The notes: a model not told the origin generated them from the sequence alone. Counted from the stretch's first letter, positions 36,319 to 44,929 are shown. The stretch is DNA of 64,000 nucleotides from Intrasporangium calvum (GCF_028446585.1 NZ_JAPFQL010000006.1:29434-93433); one strand, 5' to 3'. Translations and numbers: made by a program.

Positions 36319-37821
36319 TCAGCGGTCGGCTGGGCCGAGGCCGTAGAGCGAGAGCTTGCGATAGAGCGTGGCGCGACTGAGCCCCAGGTCGAGCGCGGCC
36401 TGCTTCATCGTCATGCCGGGGAGGGTCAGGACGCGGGAGATCTCGTCCCGCTCCACCGTCTCGATGCGGGTCAGCCGACGACCGCTGGCGCGCAGCCAGG
36501 CCGGCAGGTGGTGGGCGTCGATGAGCTCGGTCTGGGTGGCGGCGTCGTGGACGACCCGCATCAGCTCGTCGACGTTGCCGGGCCAGCCGTAGGAGGTCAA
36601 GGCCCGCTCCGCCGACGCCGTGAAGCCGACCTCGCGGAGGCGCGTCTGGTAGCCCGCCAGCCGGGCCAGGGGCAGGATGTCGTCGGTGCGCTCGCGCAGG
36701 GGGGCGACGGGCACCACGGTGTCGACGAGTCCCACCAGCGGCTGCGGGATCTCGTCGAGCCGGCTCGCCGTGACGCCCCAGCTCAGCGCGGCCGGCCGCC
36801 CGTCGACGTCGGGCAAGGATCGCAGCACCCGGGCTGCCCGGTCGCGCAGCTCCTGGGCGGCCCAGGACGGCAGGACGTCGACGTTCTCGACGATGACGGC
36901 GGTGTGTGGCTTGGCCAGCTCCGGTGTCCACAGCCCGAGCCAGGCGTCGACATCCTCGGGGGCAGGGGCCGCGGCGGAGATGATGCGGTAGCCCGGCCGC
37001 GCCCGGCGGAGGGCCTGCCCGAGGAGCGTCGCGCGGCCAGCTCCCGGCTCGCCTGTCGCGGCCACGACACTCCCGGCGAGGAGGGCGTGAGTCGCCGCGT
37101 CCAGGGCAGCGGACCATGACGGCGACGCGCCCTCCAGGCTGCCGGAACTCGGCTCGAGCCGGGCGGACTTGACCCTGAAGACGCCACCGCGCGCCTGTGG
37201 ACGCGCTCGCGCTCCAGCCGCACGGGCGAGCATGAGGGCGGAGGTGTTCGAGGCGGCGACCTGCGCGAGGGCCAGGAGCAGGTCGGGCGACCGGTTCGCC
37301 CAGGTCGTGATGTTGATGCTGCCCTCGAGGCGTCCGGCGTGCGGGTCGAGCACCGGTACGGCGGCGCACGTATAGGTGCAGAGGCTCGCGGAGTAGTGCT
37401 CCTCGGCCCGCACCAGCGAGGCCGTTCGGTCGGCCAGCGCCAACCCCAGCCCGTTCGTGCCCACCTCGCGCTCGGAGAACGCGAACCCCGGAGCCAGATG
37501 GACCCGGTCCAGCGTGCGCAGCAGCGACGTGTCCCCGGAGAACCGGTTGAGGACGAGGCCGTCGGCGTCGGTGAGCATGAGCGCGACCGGCTCGTTGGCC
37601 AGCGTCTGGTGCAGCCCGGTGAGGACCTCGCGCCCGCACTCGAAGAAGAGCGAGTCGCTGACGATCGACCCGGCCCACACGGGCTCGACGGCCTCGAGTG
37701 GGACGCCGTAGTCCTGGGATCGCTGCCACGAGGCGAGGACGCGGCGGGACACCGGACCGTCGGGCCCGGGGTACTCCGCACCGGCGCGGAGGGGAAGCCT
37801 GGACTCGTCGGAACCGGTCAT
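36319..37821 (-). CDS. MimR/AcoR-like transcriptional regulator (GAF, degenerate AAA+, Fis HTH)
   Basis: 500 residues. The GAF sensor region (about 60-200) has REVGTNGLGLALADRTASLVRAEEHY, typical of AcoR/MimR regulators of alkane and acetoin catabolism. The AAA+ region is degraded: Walker A is GEPGAGRAT (Lys to Arg, Thr to Ala), Walker B is IVENVD, and the sigma-54 contact motif GAFTGA is absent. The C-terminal Fis helix-turn-helix (MTMKQAALDLGLSRATLYRKL) is intact. It is divergent from the amidohydrolase-DUF59-ADH operon, which it probably controls, and likely acts without sigma-54. Confidence 0.8.
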   Translation of the reverse strand: MTGSDESRLPLRAGAEYPGPDGPVSRRVLASWQRSQDYGVPLEAVEPVWAGSIVSDSLFFECGREVLTGLHQTLANEPVALMLTDADGLVLNRFSGDTSLLRTLDRVHLAPGFAFSEREVGTNGLGLALADRTASLVRAEEHYSASLCTYTCAAVPVLDPHAGRLEGSINITTWANRSPDLLLALAQVAASNTSALMLARAAGARARPQARGGVFRVKSARLEPSSGSLEGASPSWSAALDAATHALLAGSVVAATGEPGAGRATLLGQALRRARPGYRIISAAAPAPEDVDAWLGLWTPELAKPHTAVIVENVDVLPSWAAQELRDRAARVLRSLPDVDGRPAALSWGVTASRLDEIPQPLVGLVDTVVPVAPLRERTDDILPLARLAGYQTRLREVGFTASAERALTSYGWPGNVDELMRVVHDAATQTELIDAHHLPAWLRASGRRLTRIETVERDEISRVLTLPGMTMKQAALDLGLSRATLYRKLSLYGLGPADR

Positions 37822-37975
37822 GGGCGCTCCTCCCGATCCCTAGACGGTAAGCGCCGGATCGCGCGCCGGGGAAGACCTCGTGTCTCAAAGTGAGACATCG
37901 GCCCCCTGTGATCGCCTCCGCCAGGTGCTTACGGTCCTTGCACATCGACAACGAGGTCGAACGCCAGGAGGAACC

Positions 37976-39034
37976 ATGTACACGAAGGACGGCGAGAACT
38001 ACTTCATCGTCGACGCGCACATCGCGCTCTGGGACGCCCGTGAGGCGAACATCCGCAACATTCACGGCAAGCAGTTCATCGACTGCTTCTACGACTACCA
38101 CCGCAACCTCTCTCCCGAGAGCGAGGTGTGGTCCTACGACGAGTACACCTACTACGGCGGCGAACGCCTGATGAAGGACCTCTTCCAGGACGGCCACGTC
38201 GACCACGCCATCTTCCAGCCGGCCTACCTCGGCGAGTTCTACCGCAACGGCTTCGGCCAGACGGAGGAGGCCTTCCAGCTGGCCCAGGCCCACCCGGACA
38301 AGCTGACCTACAACCACTGCTTCGACCCGCGCAACGGCGAGCAGGGCCTCGACGACCTGAGGCGGGACCACGAGAAGATGCGGTTCACCGGCGTCAAGCT
38401 CTACACCGCGGAGTGGCACGGCGAGTCCCGCGGGTGGAAGCTCACCGACCCGTGGGCGGTGCGCTACCTCGAGGAGTGCGAGCGCCTGGGCATCACCAAC
38501 ATCCACATCCACAAGGGCCCGACGATCCGGCCCCTCGACCGGGACGCCTTCGACGTCGCCGACATCGACCACGTCGCGACCGACTTCCAGGGGCTCAACT
38601 TCATCGTCGAGCACGTGGGGCTGCCTCGCCTCGAGGACTACTGCTGGATCGCCACCCAGGAGCCGAACGTCTACGGCGGGCTCGCCGTTGCGATGCCGTT
38701 CATCCACACGCGGCCCCGCTACTTCGCCCAGATCATGGGTGAGCTGCTCTACTGGGTCGGCGAGGACCGGCTCTTCTTCTCCAGCGACTACGCCATCTGG
38801 ACGCCCAAGTGGCTCATCGAGGCGTTTGTCGACTTCCAGATCCCGGAGGACATGACGGAGTACGCCCCGATCACCACCGAGCAGAAGAAGAAGATCCTCG
38901 GCCTCAACGCGGCGAAGATGTATGGCCTCGACGTGCCCGAGGACCTGCGCCTGCCCGAGTCGGCTACCCCGGCGACCGGTCCCCGCGACCCGGGAGCGGC
39001 CGACGTGGCCGACTCGCCGCTCGCGACGGTCTGA
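37976..39034 (+). CDS. Amidohydrolase of the propane-monooxygenase accessory type
   Basis: 352 residues from ATG 37976 with CAGGAGG upstream. A TIM-barrel amidohydrolase-2 domain: FIVDAHIALWD near the start, GVKLYTAEW, NIHIHKGPTI, FIVEHVGLPRLEDYC, and FFSSDYAIWTPKW with the late metal Asp. The first His pair of the family (D-x-H-x-H/Y) reads DAHIALWD. From recalled gene order, this subgroup accompanies soluble diiron propane/phenol monooxygenase (prm/mim) operons, where its exact role is unresolved. Here it heads a five-gene operon that lacks the monooxygenase. Confidence 0.8.
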   Translation: MYTKDGENYFIVDAHIALWDAREANIRNIHGKQFIDCFYDYHRNLSPESEVWSYDEYTYYGGERLMKDLFQDGHVDHAIFQPAYLGEFYRNGFGQTEEAFQLAQAHPDKLTYNHCFDPRNGEQGLDDLRRDHEKMRFTGVKLYTAEWHGESRGWKLTDPWAVRYLEECERLGITNIHIHKGPTIRPLDRDAFDVADIDHVATDFQGLNFIVEHVGLPRLEDYCWIATQEPNVYGGLAVAMPFIHTRPRYFAQIMGELLYWVGEDRLFFSSDYAIWTPKWLIEAFVDFQIPEDMTEYAPITTEQKKKILGLNAAKMYGLDVPEDLRLPESATPATGPRDPGAADVADSPLATV

Positions 39035-39038
39035 CGTC

Positions 39039-39851
39039 ATGGTCGCCGTACTTCCCGAGCTGCTCAGGGTCACCGAGGACGACGTCCGGGCTGCCCTCGA
39101 CGTCGTCCTCGACCCGGAGCTCGACGAGCCGATCACCGACCTCGGCTTCGTGCGCTCGGTGGCCATCGACGACGGGTCAGTCACCGCGGGCCCGACGACC
39201 GTCACCATCCACCTGCGCCTCCCGACGTCCTTCTGCTCCCCGAACTTCGCCTACCTCATGTGCGCGGACAGCAAGGACGCCCTGAGCGCCCTGAACGGCG
39301 TCGACCGGGTCGTCGTCGAGCTGGACGACCACCACGACTCCGACCTCATCAACGCGGGTCTCGCGGCCGACGCCGGCTACCTGGGCACGTTCGGCTCCGA
39401 GGCCGAGAGCAACCTTGACGAGCTGCGGGAGACGTTCCGGCGCAAGGCCCACACCGCCGCGATGGAGCGGTCCCTGACTGCGCTCCTGCGCAGCGACCCG
39501 TCGGTCCGGGAGGAGGCCCTCGGGGAGGTCACGCTCGAGCGGCTGCCAGCTGGGCGGCATACGGACGCGTTGCTGCGGCGGCGAAGGGCGCTGGGGCTGC
39601 CGACCACCCCCAACGCCCGGGTCCTCGTCGACCACGAGGGCCGCCCCTACGACACGACCGAGGTCCCGATGGCGCTGCGCCGCGCCCGCGCGACCCGCAT
39701 CTCCATCGACGGCAACGCCCACTTCTGCCGTGGGTTGCTGCGCACCCGCTATGCCGGCTCGGGCGCCGACCAGGCGCCCCGGCTCGACGGTGCGGAGCCC
39801 GCCGACCACCACCACCTTCTCCCGATCGCCACCAAGGAGCACCAGTCATGA
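39039..39851 (+). CDS. DUF59/MIP18-type iron-sulfur assembly factor homologue
   Basis: 270 residues from ATG 39039, 4 bp after the amidohydrolase stop. The N-terminal MIP18 domain shows VLDPELDEPITDLGFVRSV and the conserved cysteine in LPTSFCSPNFAYLM. The remaining ~150 residues are specific to the version found in propane-monooxygenase clusters. The family helps mature metal centres, so its partner would be expected to be a diiron enzyme. A fragment GCGGCATACGG (39554-39564) inside the gene resembles the dispersed repeat. ATGA overlap with the ADH gene. Confidence 0.78.
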   Translation: MVAVLPELLRVTEDDVRAALDVVLDPELDEPITDLGFVRSVAIDDGSVTAGPTTVTIHLRLPTSFCSPNFAYLMCADSKDALSALNGVDRVVVELDDHHDSDLINAGLAADAGYLGTFGSEAESNLDELRETFRRKAHTAAMERSLTALLRSDPSVREEALGEVTLERLPAGRHTDALLRRRRALGLPTTPNARVLVDHEGRPYDTTEVPMALRRARATRISIDGNAHFCRGLLRTRYAGSGADQAPRLDGAEPADHHHLLPIATKEHQS

Positions 39852-40882
39852 GCACGATGCGCGCCGTCCAGGTCGTCGGCTACCACGAGGACCTCAAGAT
39901 GGCCGAGGTGCCGGTCCCCCAGGTCACCGGCCCGTGGGACGTCCTCGTCAAGATCGGCGGCGCCGGAGTGTGCCGCACCGACCTGCACATCCTCGAAGGG
40001 CAGTGGGCCGAGAAGTCCCAGGTCCAGCTGCCCTACACGATCGGCCACGAGAACGCCGGCTGGGTCGAGGCCGTCGGCTCTGCCGTGACGAACGTCAAGG
40101 AGGGCGACAAGGTCATCCTCCACCCGCTCATCACGTGCGGGCTGTGCCGGGCCTGCCGCTCCGGGGACGACGTCCACTGCGCGAACAACGCCTTCCCCGG
40201 CATCAACACGAGCGGCGGCTACGCTGACTACCTGCTGACCTCAGCCCGCTCGGTCGTGCGCATCGACGACTCCCTCGAGCCCTCGGACGTCGCGGCGCTG
40301 GCGGACGCCGGGCTCACCGCGTACCACGCCGCCGCCAAGGCTGCCCGCCGGCTCACGCCCCGCGACACGTGCGTCATCATCGGCGCGGGCGGACTCGGGC
40401 ACATCGGCATCCAGGTGCTCAAGGCGCTCTCGCCCGCCCGACTCGTCGTCGTCGACCGCAACCCGGCCGCGCTCGAGCTGGCCACCTCGATCGGTGCGCA
40501 CGTGGGCGTGCTCGGCGACGAGCACCAGGTCGACGCCGTGCTCGACCTCACCGACGGTCTCGGAGCCGAGGTCGTCGTCGACTTCGTCGGCGAGAACGGC
40601 TCGACGAGCCGGGGCATCGCGATGACCCGGGCCGCGGGCGACTACCACGTGGTCGGCTACGGCGAGAACGTCGACGTCCCGACCATCGACCTCATCTCGA
40701 GCGAGAAGAACGTCATCGGCAACCTCGTCGGGTCCTACAACGACCTGCAGGACCTCATGGCGCTCGCCGCATCAGGGGCGGTCACGCTCCACACGCAGAA
40801 GTACGCCCTGGACGACTTCCAGCAGGCGATCACCGACCTCGACCAGGGCAAGGTCCGCGGCCGGGCGATCCTCGTCCCCTGA
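39848..40882 (+). CDS. Zinc-dependent alcohol dehydrogenase, MDR family
   Basis: 344 residues. Catalytic zinc ligands Cys42 (GVCRTD) and His67-Glu68 (GHEN) and the structural zinc cluster Cys97, 100, 103 and 111 are all present. The NAD-binding motif is GAGGLGHIG. Context suggests oxidation of an alcohol made by a monooxygenase, such as 2-propanol, though no such oxygenase is encoded nearby. Coupled to the DUF59 gene through a 4-bp overlap. Confidence 0.9.
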   Translation: MSTMRAVQVVGYHEDLKMAEVPVPQVTGPWDVLVKIGGAGVCRTDLHILEGQWAEKSQVQLPYTIGHENAGWVEAVGSAVTNVKEGDKVILHPLITCGLCRACRSGDDVHCANNAFPGINTSGGYADYLLTSARSVVRIDDSLEPSDVAALADAGLTAYHAAAKAARRLTPRDTCVIIGAGGLGHIGIQVLKALSPARLVVVDRNPAALELATSIGAHVGVLGDEHQVDAVLDLTDGLGAEVVVDFVGENGSTSRGIAMTRAAGDYHVVGYGENVDVPTIDLISSEKNVIGNLVGSYNDLQDLMALAASGAVTLHTQKYALDDFQQAITDLDQGKVRGRAILVP

Positions 40883-40910
40883 GCCGCCCCTCCAGACGAA
40901 AGAGTCCACC

Positions 40911-41387
40911 ATGAAGAACTACCTCGGCATCGGCGTCTCGATCGGCCTGCTCGCCGCAGTCTGGACCCAGGCGTCCGTCGCGCTCGGCCTCATCACCTGG
41001 GTCGGCTTCGTCGCCTGGGCCACCTACTTCGCCGCCGGCGGCGGAGCGACGGGGCTGCGCAACGGCCTGCTCGCCAACCTCTCCGGCGTCGTCTACGGCT
41101 GGTTGGTCGCCCAGTTCCTGACCGTGGCGACCTTCCCCGGCGCGCTCGCCATCGCGGTCGGCGTCATCGCCCTGGCCATGTGCCTGCAGGCAGGCTTCGC
41201 CCCGCTGTCCTTCATCCCGGGCGCGTTCGTCGGGGCCGCCTCGTTCTTCGGAACGCAGTTCGCCTTCTGGCCGACCGTCCTGGCCCTGGTCATCGGAGCG
41301 GCTCTCGGGTGGCTCTCCGGTGTCCTCGGCGCGAAGATCCAGGCAGTGGTCGGTCCGCCGCCGTCTGCCGAGGCGACGCCCGCCTGA
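40911..41387 (+). CDS. DUF1097 membrane protein
   Basis: 158 residues with five or six hydrophobic segments (IGVSIGLLAAVWTQASVALG, WVGFVAWATYFAAGG, FPGALAIAVGVIALAMC and others). The WATYFAAGG motif is typical of DUF1097. A transport function is possible but unproven. It follows the ADH gene by 28 bp in the same operon. Confidence 0.75.
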   Translation: MKNYLGIGVSIGLLAAVWTQASVALGLITWVGFVAWATYFAAGGGATGLRNGLLANLSGVVYGWLVAQFLTVATFPGALAIAVGVIALAMCLQAGFAPLSFIPGAFVGAASFFGTQFAFWPTVLALVIGAALGWLSGVLGAKIQAVVGPPPSAEATPA

Positions 41388-41428
41388 CTGGGCGCCAGCC
41401 CACCACCCCGTCATCCAAGGAGTCAGCA

Positions 41429-41761
41429 GTGATCCTCATCATCGTCAAGTTCCCGATCCGCCCCGACCGTCAGCAGGAGTGGGAGGAGCTCTCGTCCTTC
41501 TACGCCAAGGCCGTCAACGACGAGCCGGGCTGTGTCTTCTTCGAGTTCTCCCGCAGCGTCGACGATCCCCAGACCTATGTCGCCATCGAGGGGTTCGCCG
41601 ACAGCGCCGCCGGGGGTGAGCACATGCAGCAGGAGCACGTGGCGCGGTTCATGGCCGAGATGCCGGACATCGTCTCCGCTCGTCCGCAGATCATCTACGT
41701 CGACGCCGAGGAGGTGTCCGGCTTCGGCCCGATGGGGGAGATCAGCCCGCGCGGGGAGTGA
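41429..41761 (+). CDS. Putative quinol monooxygenase (ABM domain)
   Basis: 110 residues from GTG 41429 with AAGGAG upstream. A single antibiotic-biosynthesis-monooxygenase ferredoxin-like fold: ILIIVKFPIRPDRQQEWEEL, EPGCVFFEFSRSVDDP, FADSAAGGEHMQQEHVARF. These small cofactor-free enzymes oxidise quinols or degrade reactive aldehydes. Last gene of the operon, followed by a strong hairpin. Confidence 0.82.
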   Translation: MILIIVKFPIRPDRQQEWEELSSFYAKAVNDEPGCVFFEFSRSVDDPQTYVAIEGFADSAAGGEHMQQEHVARFMAEMPDIVSARPQIIYVDAEEVSGFGPMGEISPRGE

Positions 41762-41768
41762 GCGTCGT

Positions 41769-41798
41769 GAGGACCCCGCCCGCTCGGGCGGGGTCCTC
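41769..41798 (+). terminator. Terminator of the amidohydrolase-ABM operon
   Basis: GAGGACCCCGCC and GGCGGGGTCCTC make a 12-bp stem with a 6-nt loop, 7 bp after the stop codon. Confidence 0.85.
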
Positions 41799-41804
41799 GT
41801 GCGT

Positions 41805-41822
41805 CCGTATGCCGCTGGGTTC
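41805..41822 (+). repeat. GTATGCCGCTG repeat before pseudokinase end
   Basis: CCGTATGCCGCTGGGTTC lies directly after the operon terminator, between convergent genes. Confidence 0.8.
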
Positions 41823-41827
41823 CGCGT

Positions 41828-43234
41828 CTAGCCGAGCTGGCCCTGCAGCGCAGCGATGGCGGCGGTGACCTCCTGGTAGGCGGCGCTCGTGATGTCGCCG
41901 GAGGAGGCGAGCTGGTCCACGTAGCCGTCGAGGTCGCTGACGCGGCGGCGCAGCTGGACGGAGCTGCGGTCAGCCCAGGTCGTGAGCTCGTCGGCGGACT
42001 GGATCAGCTCGCTGCCGGCCGCGCTGTCGACGGCCCCGCTCTGTGCCACCGCTCGGACGGTCGCCCGGAGTGCGTCGATCGCCTCGTCGAGCGTGCGCGG
42101 TGCCGAGGGCGGGGCGGCGGTGACGGTGGGCGACGAGTCGCGGGTCGTGGCGGTCGTCGTGGTGCTGGTCGCAGACGTCGTGGCGGTGGTGGAGGGGCTG
42201 CTCGTGGACGACGTCGTCACCGGCGAGGTCGGTCCGGTCGAGGTCGGCGCCTCCGTGGTGCTGGCGCCGGCCGTCGCGGGGCTCGTGGCGCCTGGCCCCG
42301 CGAGGGGAGTCTCGCTGTCGCCGTCCCCGAAGGAGAGGAAGAGGAGGAACAGGACCAGCGCCACCCCGGCGAGGCTCCCGAGCACCCAGGGCCAGGGGAT
42401 GGCAGCAACGCCGAGCACGCCGGCGAGGCCGCTTCGCTCCTCGTCGTCGGTGGCGACGATGGGGATGGGCTGGGTGCGCTCCGCCTCGTAGTCGGGCTCG
42501 ATGACGGGCTCGATGACGGGCTCGATGACGGGCTCGACGACGGGGGCTGCGACGGCCGGGGCTGCTCCAGCGGGCAGGGCGACGACGACCTGCCGGTCCA
42601 TGAGATCGGCCCGGATGCGTCCGAGGCGGCTCACGACCTCCGCCGCCGACACCGGTCGCCGGCTGGGCGACGCGGCGAGCAGGTCATGGACGAGACCGTT
42701 GAGCGCGGGGTCGACGTCGGGCTTGGCGTCGGAGGGCCACGGCGCGCCGGTGCGCGGCGCCTCCGCACCCACTGCGCGGTCTGCCGGGGTGGACACCGGA
42801 GGCGCGCCGGTCAGCATCGTCATCATGATGCAGCCGAGGGCATAGAGGTCGCTGCGGGCGTCGGGCTCAGCACCTGCCACCTGCTCCGGGGCCAGGTAGG
42901 GCGATGCCGGACCCTCCGCCTTCCCGCCGGCACCGAAGCCACCGGAGCCACCGAAGCCACCGACCTGCACGGCTCCCTCGTCAGGCGCGACGGTGACGAG
43001 CTCAGGCTCCAGGGCACCATGGACAGCGCCCGCCTCGTGGATGGCGGCCAGCCCCGCAGCCACCCCGCCCGCGACAGCGATCGTCTCGCCGTCGGTGAGG
43101 CTGCCGTGCTCGGCGAGGGTCTCGGACAGTGTGGCGCCCTCAACGGGCAACCCGCCGGAGTCCGCGACCCAGTCGGCCCCTTCCCCGCTGGATCGAACCG
43201 TGACGCGCTCACCAGCCGGTGGTTGGTCCTCCAT
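41828..43234 (-). CDS. Membrane-anchored Ser/Thr pseudokinase
   Basis: 468 residues from ATG 43234. The C-lobe of a PknB-like kinase is recognisable (SPYLAPEQ with the APE motif at 115-117, SDLYALGCIM with Asp129). The N-lobe is shrunken without a Gly-rich loop or VAIK lysine. The catalytic loop reads HGALEPEL (72-79) instead of HRDLKPEN, and DFG is GFG (93-95). It therefore cannot transfer phosphate in the usual way. After it come a PVIEP tandem repeat, one membrane helix (WVLGSLAGVALVLFLLFLSF), a Thr/Ser-rich stalk and an outer helical domain. A binding or scaffold role is inferred. Confidence 0.78.
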   Translation of the reverse strand: MEDQPPAGERVTVRSSGEGADWVADSGGLPVEGATLSETLAEHGSLTDGETIAVAGGVAAGLAAIHEAGAVHGALEPELVTVAPDEGAVQVGGFGGSGGFGAGGKAEGPASPYLAPEQVAGAEPDARSDLYALGCIMMTMLTGAPPVSTPADRAVGAEAPRTGAPWPSDAKPDVDPALNGLVHDLLAASPSRRPVSAAEVVSRLGRIRADLMDRQVVVALPAGAAPAVAAPVVEPVIEPVIEPVIEPDYEAERTQPIPIVATDDEERSGLAGVLGVAAIPWPWVLGSLAGVALVLFLLFLSFGDGDSETPLAGPGATSPATAGASTTEAPTSTGPTSPVTTSSTSSPSTTATTSATSTTTTATTRDSSPTVTAAPPSAPRTLDEAIDALRATVRAVAQSGAVDSAAGSELIQSADELTTWADRSSVQLRRRVSDLDGYVDQLASSGDITSAAYQEVTAAIAALQGQLG

Positions 43235-43336
43235 GCCGTCCCCTTCACACGAGCCGCCGGATCGTTCGGCGGGTCCCGGCAAGGCTAGCGGCCCCCGAAT
43301 TGAACCGTGGTCGACGACCCGCTACAGTCATCCAAG

Positions 43337-43354
43337 TAGTTAAGACTTCAACTA
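43337..43354. promoter_or_regulatory. Palindromic operator in front of doxX
   Basis: TAGTTAAGACTTCAACTA has TAGTT/AACTA arms and resembles redox-sensing MarR/DUF24-type operators. It lies 18 bp before the doxX start codon in an otherwise GC-rich stretch. Confidence 0.5.
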
Positions 43355-43371
43355 ATGACTGGGAAGATATC

Positions 43372-43839
43372 GTGACCTCGCTCCTCAAGCCCCTCGGCGG
43401 CCGTGACGCCGTCCTCCTCGTTGCCCGCGTCCTCATCGGCGCGATCTTCCTCGCCCACGGCTGGCAGAAGTTCACCGAGTGGGGCCTCGACGGCACCGGT
43501 GCGGCCTTCGAGCAGATGGGCGTCCCCGCCCCCGGCATCGCCGCGACGCTCGCCGCTGTCATCGAGCTCGTCGGCGGCATCGCCCTGATCCTCGGCGCCC
43601 TGACCACCGTCTTCAGCGTCCTGCTCGTCCTCGACATGGTCGGCGCGGCCGTCCTCGTCCACATCGGCAACGGCGTCTTCGTCACCGAGAACGGCTGGGA
43701 GCTCGTCGCGGCCCTCGCCGCCGGTGCGCTCGTCCTTGCCGCCACGGGCGCCGGCGCCTACAGCGTTGACCGCGCCCTCACCCCGCGCAGCCAGGGCCGC
43801 GTCGCCGACCGCCAGCGCGAGCGCGCCCTCGTCGGCTGA
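43372..43839 (+). CDS. DoxX family membrane protein
   Basis: 155 residues from GTG 43372 (GGGAAG upstream). Four membrane helices with the DoxX signature VLIGAIFLAHGWQKFTEWG and LAAVIELVGGIALILGALT. Members take part in redox or quinone-related stress responses, and the palindrome just upstream suggests a redox-sensing repressor. Divergent from the pseudokinase gene. Confidence 0.88.
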   Translation: MTSLLKPLGGRDAVLLVARVLIGAIFLAHGWQKFTEWGLDGTGAAFEQMGVPAPGIAATLAAVIELVGGIALILGALTTVFSVLLVLDMVGAAVLVHIGNGVFVTENGWELVAALAAGALVLAATGAGAYSVDRALTPRSQGRVADRQRERALVG

Positions 43840-43874
43840 CGAGACCGCCCACCCACGTGAGCGTTCCCCGGGAC

Positions 43875-43916
43875 CGAGCCCAGCGGCATACGACATTCCG
43901 TATGCCGCTGGGCTCG
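43875..43916. terminator. Inverted pair of GTATGCCGCTG repeats downstream of doxX
   Basis: Left arm CGAGCCCAGCGGCATACG (43875-43892) and right arm CGTATGCCGCTGGGCTCG (43899-43916) are perfectly complementary over 18 bp with a 6-nt loop, followed by TTTC. This is the cleanest example that the dispersed repeat forms terminator-like hairpins. Confidence 0.8.
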
Positions 43917-43996
43917 TTTCGTGCTCACGTGATCCCCTGTGCCCCAGCCGTACCCGGCACCAGGGTCGAGCCGATGACACCTGGCAGGAGCGTCGT

Positions 43997-44908
43997 ATGA
44001 GTCCCGACCCGGTCTGGCCCGAGCTGCCCGTCGCGAGCTGGGAGCCCACCCGCGACACGCTGGCCCTGTGGCTGCAGGTGATCGGCAAGATCCGCATCGC
44101 GCGGACCCCGCTGCTCAACCACTGGTGGAACGCCCCGCTCTACGTCACCACCCGCGGCCTGACCACCTCGCCGATGCCCGGTGAGGCAGGCCGCAGCTTC
44201 GCCATCGACGTCGACCTCGTCGACCATCGCCTTGACGTGACGACGACCCGGGGTGAGCGCAGCAGCATGGCGCTCGAACCCAAGTCCGTCAAGGACTTCC
44301 ATGCCGAGCTCGGCGAGCTGCTCACCGGCCTGGGGCTGGCCACCGAGATCTGGCCCGTGCCGGTCGAGCTGCCCGACGCCATCCCGTTCCCCGAGGACAC
44401 GGTCCACGCCGCCTACGACGCCGAGGCCGTCACCGCCTTCTGGCGCACGCTCGTCGAGGTGGAGCGGGTCTTCGAGGTGTTCCGCGCGCGCTTCCTCGGC
44501 AAGTCGAGCCCCGTGCACCTCTTCTGGGGCGCGCTCGACCTGGCCACGACGCGCTTCTCCGGCCGTGGCGCGCCGCCACACCCCGGCGGCATGCCGAACT
44601 GCGGCCCCCACGTCATGCACGAGGCGTACTCCCACGAGGTGAGCAGCTCTGGCTACTGGCCCGGAGGTGAGGGGGAGGGTCTTTTCTACGCCTACGCCTA
44701 CCCCGACCCGGACGGCTACCGGACCCGTCCCGTCGGGCCTGCCGCCGCCCGCTGGGACGACGCCCTCGGCGAGTTCGTGCTGCCCTACACGGCGGTGCGC
44801 ACCGCTCGCGACCCCGACGCAGTGCTCCTCGACTTCCTCCAGAGCACCTACGAGGCGGCGGCGGACACCGCCGGCTGGGACCGGACTGCCCTCGAACGGG
44901 CCCGCTGA
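43997..44908 (+). CDS. DUF5996 family protein
   Basis: 303 residues from ATG 43997 with AGGAG upstream. The conserved opening WPELPVASWEPTRDTLALWLQVIGKIRIA and the HLFWGALDLATTRFSGRGAP and HEVSSSGYWPGG motifs identify the family, found widely in bacteria with unknown function. No membrane segments. Confidence 0.85.
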   Translation: MSPDPVWPELPVASWEPTRDTLALWLQVIGKIRIARTPLLNHWWNAPLYVTTRGLTTSPMPGEAGRSFAIDVDLVDHRLDVTTTRGERSSMALEPKSVKDFHAELGELLTGLGLATEIWPVPVELPDAIPFPEDTVHAAYDAEAVTAFWRTLVEVERVFEVFRARFLGKSSPVHLFWGALDLATTRFSGRGAPPHPGGMPNCGPHVMHEAYSHEVSSSGYWPGGEGEGLFYAYAYPDPDGYRTRPVGPAAARWDDALGEFVLPYTAVRTARDPDAVLLDFLQSTYEAAADTAGWDRTALERAR

Positions 44909-44915
44909 CTCGGAC

Positions 44916-44929
44916 TTGATCCGCGTCAA
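44916..44929. promoter_or_regulatory. FNR/CRP-type box upstream of hemerythrin gene
   Basis: TTGATCCGCGTCAA matches the FNR consensus TTGATnnnnATCAA except for one base. It lies 77 bp before the hemerythrin start, in the only gap in front of that gene. Confidence 0.5.

Noticed and set aside
36269..39208. 979-codon minus-strand frame spanning the regulator and amidohydrolase
   Set aside because: It runs through the antisense of the amidohydrolase and out of frame through the regulator; both real genes are identified by motifs.
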